Source: Campylobacteraceae bacterium (GTDB lineage: Bacteria > Campylobacterota > Campylobacteria > Campylobacterales > Sulfurovaceae). From it: a stretch of 36,556 nucleotides of DNA. Each line of letters opens with the position of its first letter. Within the stretch, counting starts at the first letter, position 1. The notes under the pieces are model-generated. The model searched no databases. It was not told where the DNA came from and was given only the letters and a program-made list of their open reading frames with translations. Location: NCBI GenBank assembly GCA_027022775.1, contig JALVXO010000149.1:1-36556 (forward strand), given 5' to 3'. The position numbers and the translations under genes were made by a program. Shown here one piece after another: positions 32,882-36,556 of the stretch.

Positions 32882-35212
32882 TTAATAATCCACCCTCCAG
32901 AGAATTGCAATCTCTTTTATATCTATTGCGCTTTTTTTAGGTTTTATAAAGAGTGTATCAATTGGGTAATTATCCAGGCTGTATTTCTCTTCGAGTGCAT
33001 CTATTTTCTCTTCTAAATCATCTTTAAGCTCTTGCAGTTTCTCCTGCAAATCTTCCAGCTTTGCTTCGGCGCGGCTTATGTCGCCTCTCTCTTTTAGCAC
33101 CCTGCTGCTTCTGCTAACCGCCGTGCCGATTTTGCTTACGCTTTTTCTTCCAAAAAGCGCGCCTAAAATCGACATTCCGGCTGTAATTAAAGAGCTTGTC
33201 TGGTCAGCTTTCTCTTTTTCAACCTGCAGCCGGGCGCGCTCTATCTGGCTCTCTACCCTGTCAAATTTAGATTCATACCGCTCTTTTAACTTCTCTAACT
33301 CTTCATCAAATTTATCTTTTAAAGCATCTTGCACCCTTACGGCAAAATCGTCATAACTCTCGCCTGGTTTAGATTCTAACCTTAAGCGTCTGCATCTGTA
33401 AAGTTCCAGTTTCTGGCTGGAGTAAATGTAATTTTTAAGCTCTTTTTGGCACTCTTTTAAATCTTTATCTTCACTGATAAACGGCGGCAGAGGCTTTAGC
33501 TTGGCATTTTGCGGCGCTTTTACAGAGAAGCTTTCAAGAGGTTCGTCAAGCTGTTGCGCTTCATCCCAATCGCAACTGTTTACTTCGTTTAAATCGATAT
33601 AAATGTTAAACTCTTTAGTTGTGTCTATCTGCCGTTTTGTATCGATATACTCAACCTCAACCGCAGCGGCAACTGTTGGAATATACTGTTTTTTACCGGT
33701 TATATCGGCTTCGAAACGCTGTATTACATCCCCTTGCAAAATTACGCTGTTTACATACTCTTGAGCGCTTTGGGCAAACGCTTTGGCTGGCTGGGTGCCC
33801 TCTTTTTTAGATGCCATAAGAAGGCTTATCTCATCTTTTTTAAGCGGTCCTTTAAGATAACTTAAGACCCATCTTGTTCCAAACAGCCTGATATCATCCA
33901 GATGTGCCGATTTTAAGAAAAAGACGCGCTTTTTCAAATTGGCAAGCAGGTTTGCAATTTCGCTTTTTTCAAAGCTGGAATCTATTTTGCCACCGAGCCC
34001 GTCAATTACCCTTTCGATATCTTGGGTGGTTTGCAGCCGCCCTATAAACCATGTTCCTATATTGCTTAACCCTTTGTAATCCAAATCAACCGGGTTTTGG
34101 GTGCTTAAAACCACCCCCAGCCCGTAAGCTCTTGCCTGCTTTAAGAGTGTAATCATCGGCTCTTTAGAAGGCGGGTTTTTAACCGGCGGGAAGAAACCGT
34201 ATATCTCATCCATATACAAAAGCGCGCGTAAACGGCTGCTTCCGCTCTGGCGGCGCATCCAAGCCACAATTTTATTTAAAAGAAGCGTTACAAAAAACAT
34301 TCTTTGCGGCTCGCTCAAGTGGGAAATGGAAAAAATCGCAACTTTCGCACTTCCGCCCTCTCCGTAAAGCAGTTTTTGGATATCGAGGCTCTCGCCCTCT
34401 AGCCACCCCATAAAAGAGGGCGACGCAATTACAGAATTGAATCTGTTTGCCAGTTTAAAGCGCTCATCTTTTGGGTAAAAACTCTCAAGCGGCAGCACGC
34501 CGACTTTTTTAAAGCTTGGCTGCAAAATAGAGCTAACAAGCGTATCCAGCCCCAAAGAACGGTCATTTTGCCACGCTTTAGCAATTATTTGCGACAAAAG
34601 AATAAACTCTTTGCTCTCAACAGGGTTAGCCTCTATCCCAATAAGTGCCAGCAGCGAACTTACAGTGCTTGTAAGATATGCGCTGAAATTATCGGTATCT
34701 TCCATAATTTCGCTGCCCGGTTTCTCCAGAGAGCTTAAGATGTTAATCCCAACTCCGGCAGTTGAACCTGGGGTATAAATGGTTTTTTCTACTTTTGCAA
34801 AGCGCTCTACGCGCGAACTGTCCTGCCCCCAGCTCTCTATTCCCTCTTTCCACATAGAGGCGATTTTTTTGGCATATTCATAAGGGTCTTCACCCTTTGC
34901 TTTGGCATCATCTGCTACCCACGGCTCAAAATTTTTAGGGTCAAACGAAGGGTCGGTTAAAAGCATATTGCCCATATCCCCTTTTGGGTCTATTACGATT
35001 GAGGGGATATTGTCAATTGCAGCCTCTTCAAGAATATCAATCCCAAGCCCGGTTTTCCCGCTGCCTGTCATCCCGATAATCGCAGCATGGGTTGTAAAGT
35101 TTTTATTTTTAAGAAGCGTTAAAACATCTGTCGGCTCAAAACTGTTTTTATCAACATCCTTTCCTAAATAAAAAAGCCCAGCTTTTTCGTAAATCTCTTT
35201 CGAAGCGCCCAT
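32882..35212 (-). CDS. HerA/FtsK-superfamily ATPase with coiled-coil tail
   Basis: A 776-residue P-loop ATPase. Walker A GMTGSGKT is at 47-54, IDPKGDMGN follows, and Walker B is LLYMDEIYG, with an LSTQNPVDL sensor segment. The middle hosts the HerA-like DNA-translocase core. The last 170 residues hold long coiled-coil stretches and end VDY. The role is unknown. HerA-like proteins often act with nucleases in repair or defence; none is adjacent here. The kinase-phosphatase gene downstream may belong to the same operon. Confidence 0.8.
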   Translation of the reverse strand: MGASKEIYEKAGLFYLGKDVDKNSFEPTDVLTLLKNKNFTTHAAIIGMTGSGKTGLGIDILEEAAIDNIPSIVIDPKGDMGNMLLTDPSFDPKNFEPWVADDAKAKGEDPYEYAKKIASMWKEGIESWGQDSSRVERFAKVEKTIYTPGSTAGVGINILSSLEKPGSEIMEDTDNFSAYLTSTVSSLLALIGIEANPVESKEFILLSQIIAKAWQNDRSLGLDTLVSSILQPSFKKVGVLPLESFYPKDERFKLANRFNSVIASPSFMGWLEGESLDIQKLLYGEGGSAKVAIFSISHLSEPQRMFFVTLLLNKIVAWMRRQSGSSRLRALLYMDEIYGFFPPVKNPPSKEPMITLLKQARAYGLGVVLSTQNPVDLDYKGLSNIGTWFIGRLQTTQDIERVIDGLGGKIDSSFEKSEIANLLANLKKRVFFLKSAHLDDIRLFGTRWVLSYLKGPLKKDEISLLMASKKEGTQPAKAFAQSAQEYVNSVILQGDVIQRFEADITGKKQYIPTVAAAVEVEYIDTKRQIDTTKEFNIYIDLNEVNSCDWDEAQQLDEPLESFSVKAPQNAKLKPLPPFISEDKDLKECQKELKNYIYSSQKLELYRCRRLRLESKPGESYDDFAVRVQDALKDKFDEELEKLKERYESKFDRVESQIERARLQVEKEKADQTSSLITAGMSILGALFGRKSVSKIGTAVSRSSRVLKERGDISRAEAKLEDLQEKLQELKDDLEEKIDALEEKYSLDNYPIDTLFIKPKKSAIDIKEIAILWRVDY

Positions 35213-35366
35213 TTTGCAACCTTTAAATCTTTTCTGTTAGTATATCGTAAAATGGGTTGAATATCAATTATCCCAGATAATGCATATAATCTATCTATTT
35301 TTTCTATAATTAACCTGCTTTTATGTAAATGTTGTGTAAAATAAATTAAAAAGAGCATTTATAAGC

Positions 35367-36556
35367 ATGGTATATATATTCACTGTAATATCCCTTATAA
35401 CTGTTTTTTTGCTTTTTATCAGCTCAAAAAGGCTGTTAAGGTTTTTTAATTTAACAAATATTAAATTCAGCACTTACGACTCTAAAGAGAAAAAACCGGT
35501 ACAGCTAGAGCAAAAGCTGCTTGTACAGCTTGCAAGATTTGAGAAAAAGCTCTACAAGCTGCGCTTTACCAGGCGAATTATAGTAGAATTTAAAAGCGAT
35601 TTAAAAAACCGTAAAAAACCGTATTACAAATTTTATTACTACCAGTTAATAGACGGTATTCACGCCTATATAGAGGCAATACCTGCCAGCGGAAAAAATT
35701 ACACCTTTAACTACTGTTTTGAAACCGCTTACGAGAGTGGAAATGTCTGTTTAAGCACCAACAAGGAAAGTTTTATATTAAACTCTAAACCCAATAACAT
35801 GCACCTTTTTATCCATAAAAACCTCTCTATTAGAGAGCTTTACAATGCACACTTAAAAGACAGGCAAATCCCTAAAGAGCGTATTTATAAAAAAAGAATG
35901 TCTCCGCAGGAGTTTATTGCCAGCGAAATTAATAAAGAGCGCGACTATATAGAAAACTTAGTAAAAAACGGGTATGCAAAATATATTAACGGCAGCTTTA
36001 AATTTATTCCAAGCTTTAAACTGTTTAAAAAAACAAACAAAATATGCAAACTGTTAAACCTAAACCGTTACGGCATTAAACCTGTTTTTTATTTAAGCTT
36101 AATTTATATTTTTACAGCTTTCTCCATTTTTGGGGGATATATTATTATAGATAAATTAGAAAGCACAAAAAATAGAATTAAAATTGCAAATCCTAAAAAA
36201 GAGTTAAAAGAGTTTAACTTTAAAGTAGCATCTTTTTCAGGAATTACAGGCAGTTACAAAAAAACTATATTTTCGCTTAAAGAACCGATGGCTCAAATCG
36301 ATGCTTATTTAAAAAAATCAAAAATAAAAAGGGTTATTGGCGCCCCTTATGAAGGGCCGTTTGATATAAATCAAAGCTGTGCTCTGCCAGAGGGGTTGTT
36401 AAAAATGTATAAATGGCACAACGGCGTAGAGCAGTTAATACCAAACAGAAATTTCACCCCGTATGAGTATGCAAAAAGCAGCTTTACAAATAACTTGTCA
36501 AAAAATACTGTTTTTTTTGTTTTTGCTTTTCAAAACGCTATTGAGTATAAAGGGCT
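35367..36556 (+). CDS. Membrane protein with SMI1/KNR4-like domain (3' end outside window)
   Basis: An open frame from the ATG at 35367 to the right edge, at least 396 residues. A first membrane segment lies near residues 2-18 and a second at about 246-268 (FYLSLIYIFTAFSIFGGYII), with a Lys/Tyr-rich domain between them. After about 330 comes YKWHNGVEQLIP, typical of SMI1/KNR4 (SUKH) domains, which in bacteria often serve in toxin immunity or in regulation. AAGAG precedes the ATG. It is divergent from the ATPase gene. The end lies beyond the window, so the full domain layout is unseen. Confidence 0.65.
   Translation, partial: MVYIFTVISLITVFLLFISSKRLLRFFNLTNIKFSTYDSKEKKPVQLEQKLLVQLARFEKKLYKLRFTRRIIVEFKSDLKNRKKPYYKFYYYQLIDGIHAYIEAIPASGKNYTFNYCFETAYESGNVCLSTNKESFILNSKPNNMHLFIHKNLSIRELYNAHLKDRQIPKERIYKKRMSPQEFIASEINKERDYIENLVKNGYAKYINGSFKFIPSFKLFKKTNKICKLLNLNRYGIKPVFYLSLIYIFTAFSIFGGYIIIDKLESTKNRIKIANPKKELKEFNFKVASFSGITGSYKKTIFSLKEPMAQIDAYLKKSKIKRVIGAPYEGPFDINQSCALPEGLLKMYKWHNGVEQLIPNRNFTPYEYAKSSFTNNLSKNTVFFVFAFQNAIEYKG

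Overview
The window is an AT-rich bacterial chromosome segment. The rpmJ-rpsM-rpsK-rpsD-rpoA-rplQ block, the style of RpoA, and the many small lipoproteins, SorB-like cytochrome and SbcCD pair suggest a member of the Campylobacterota (former Epsilonproteobacteria). I cannot fix the genus from the sequence alone. Most of it is ordinary, dense chromosome. The unusual parts are interspersed palindromic elements, a secreted anti-protease operon, a structured leader before the ribosomal alpha operon, and several genes broken by single-base shifts.

Layout. 1-2.2 kb: the tail of an unknown gene, then a DUF4153 membrane-protein gene read on the minus strand. That gene carries an in-frame palindromic insertion and is split by a frameshift. 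2.2-6.0 kb: sbcC, sbcD and a small coiled-coil gene in one minus-strand operon. 6.1-7.7 kb: a nitrilase-family amidase and a LOG-family protein, convergent. 7.7-16.4 kb: a minus-strand run of exported proteins, made up of a Kazal lipoprotein, a large alpha-2-macroglobulin with C-terminal YARHG repeats, a DRGH nuclease lipoprotein, an alpha/beta-hydrolase lipoprotein and an RnfD-like membrane protein. 16.5-17.1 kb: tRNA-Glu and a lipoprotein.

17.3-19.3 kb is a degenerate, repeat-rich stretch. It has two frameshifted small lipoprotein genes, paired 45-bp hairpins, a second copy of the palindromic element and a tetrad of GACCCCTATTC repeats, and it ends in a perfect sigma70 promoter. 19.3-24.4 kb: a YqiA-type esterase, an M20 peptidase with a small coupled gene, and a divergent operon of two RimK-like ATP-grasp proteins, followed by a DUF1858/DUF2249 gene broken by one base. 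24.4-26.5 kb: a YyaL/DUF255 thioredoxin-like protein with an export signal. 26.6-29.7 kb: structured leader and alpha operon, closed by a terminator.

29.9-31.0 kb: a small lipoprotein, a large nested palindrome of a different family and a monohaem cytochrome. 31.1-36.6 kb: a fused PP2C phosphatase/Ser-Thr kinase with a C-terminal membrane anchor, a HerA/FtsK-like ATPase with a coiled-coil tail, and a divergent membrane protein with a SMI1/KNR4-like domain that runs off the end. The strongest functional unit is the alpha-2-macroglobulin/Kazal pair, probably a protease-trapping module. The most unusual sequence feature is the palindromic element, which in one copy has been absorbed into a reading frame.
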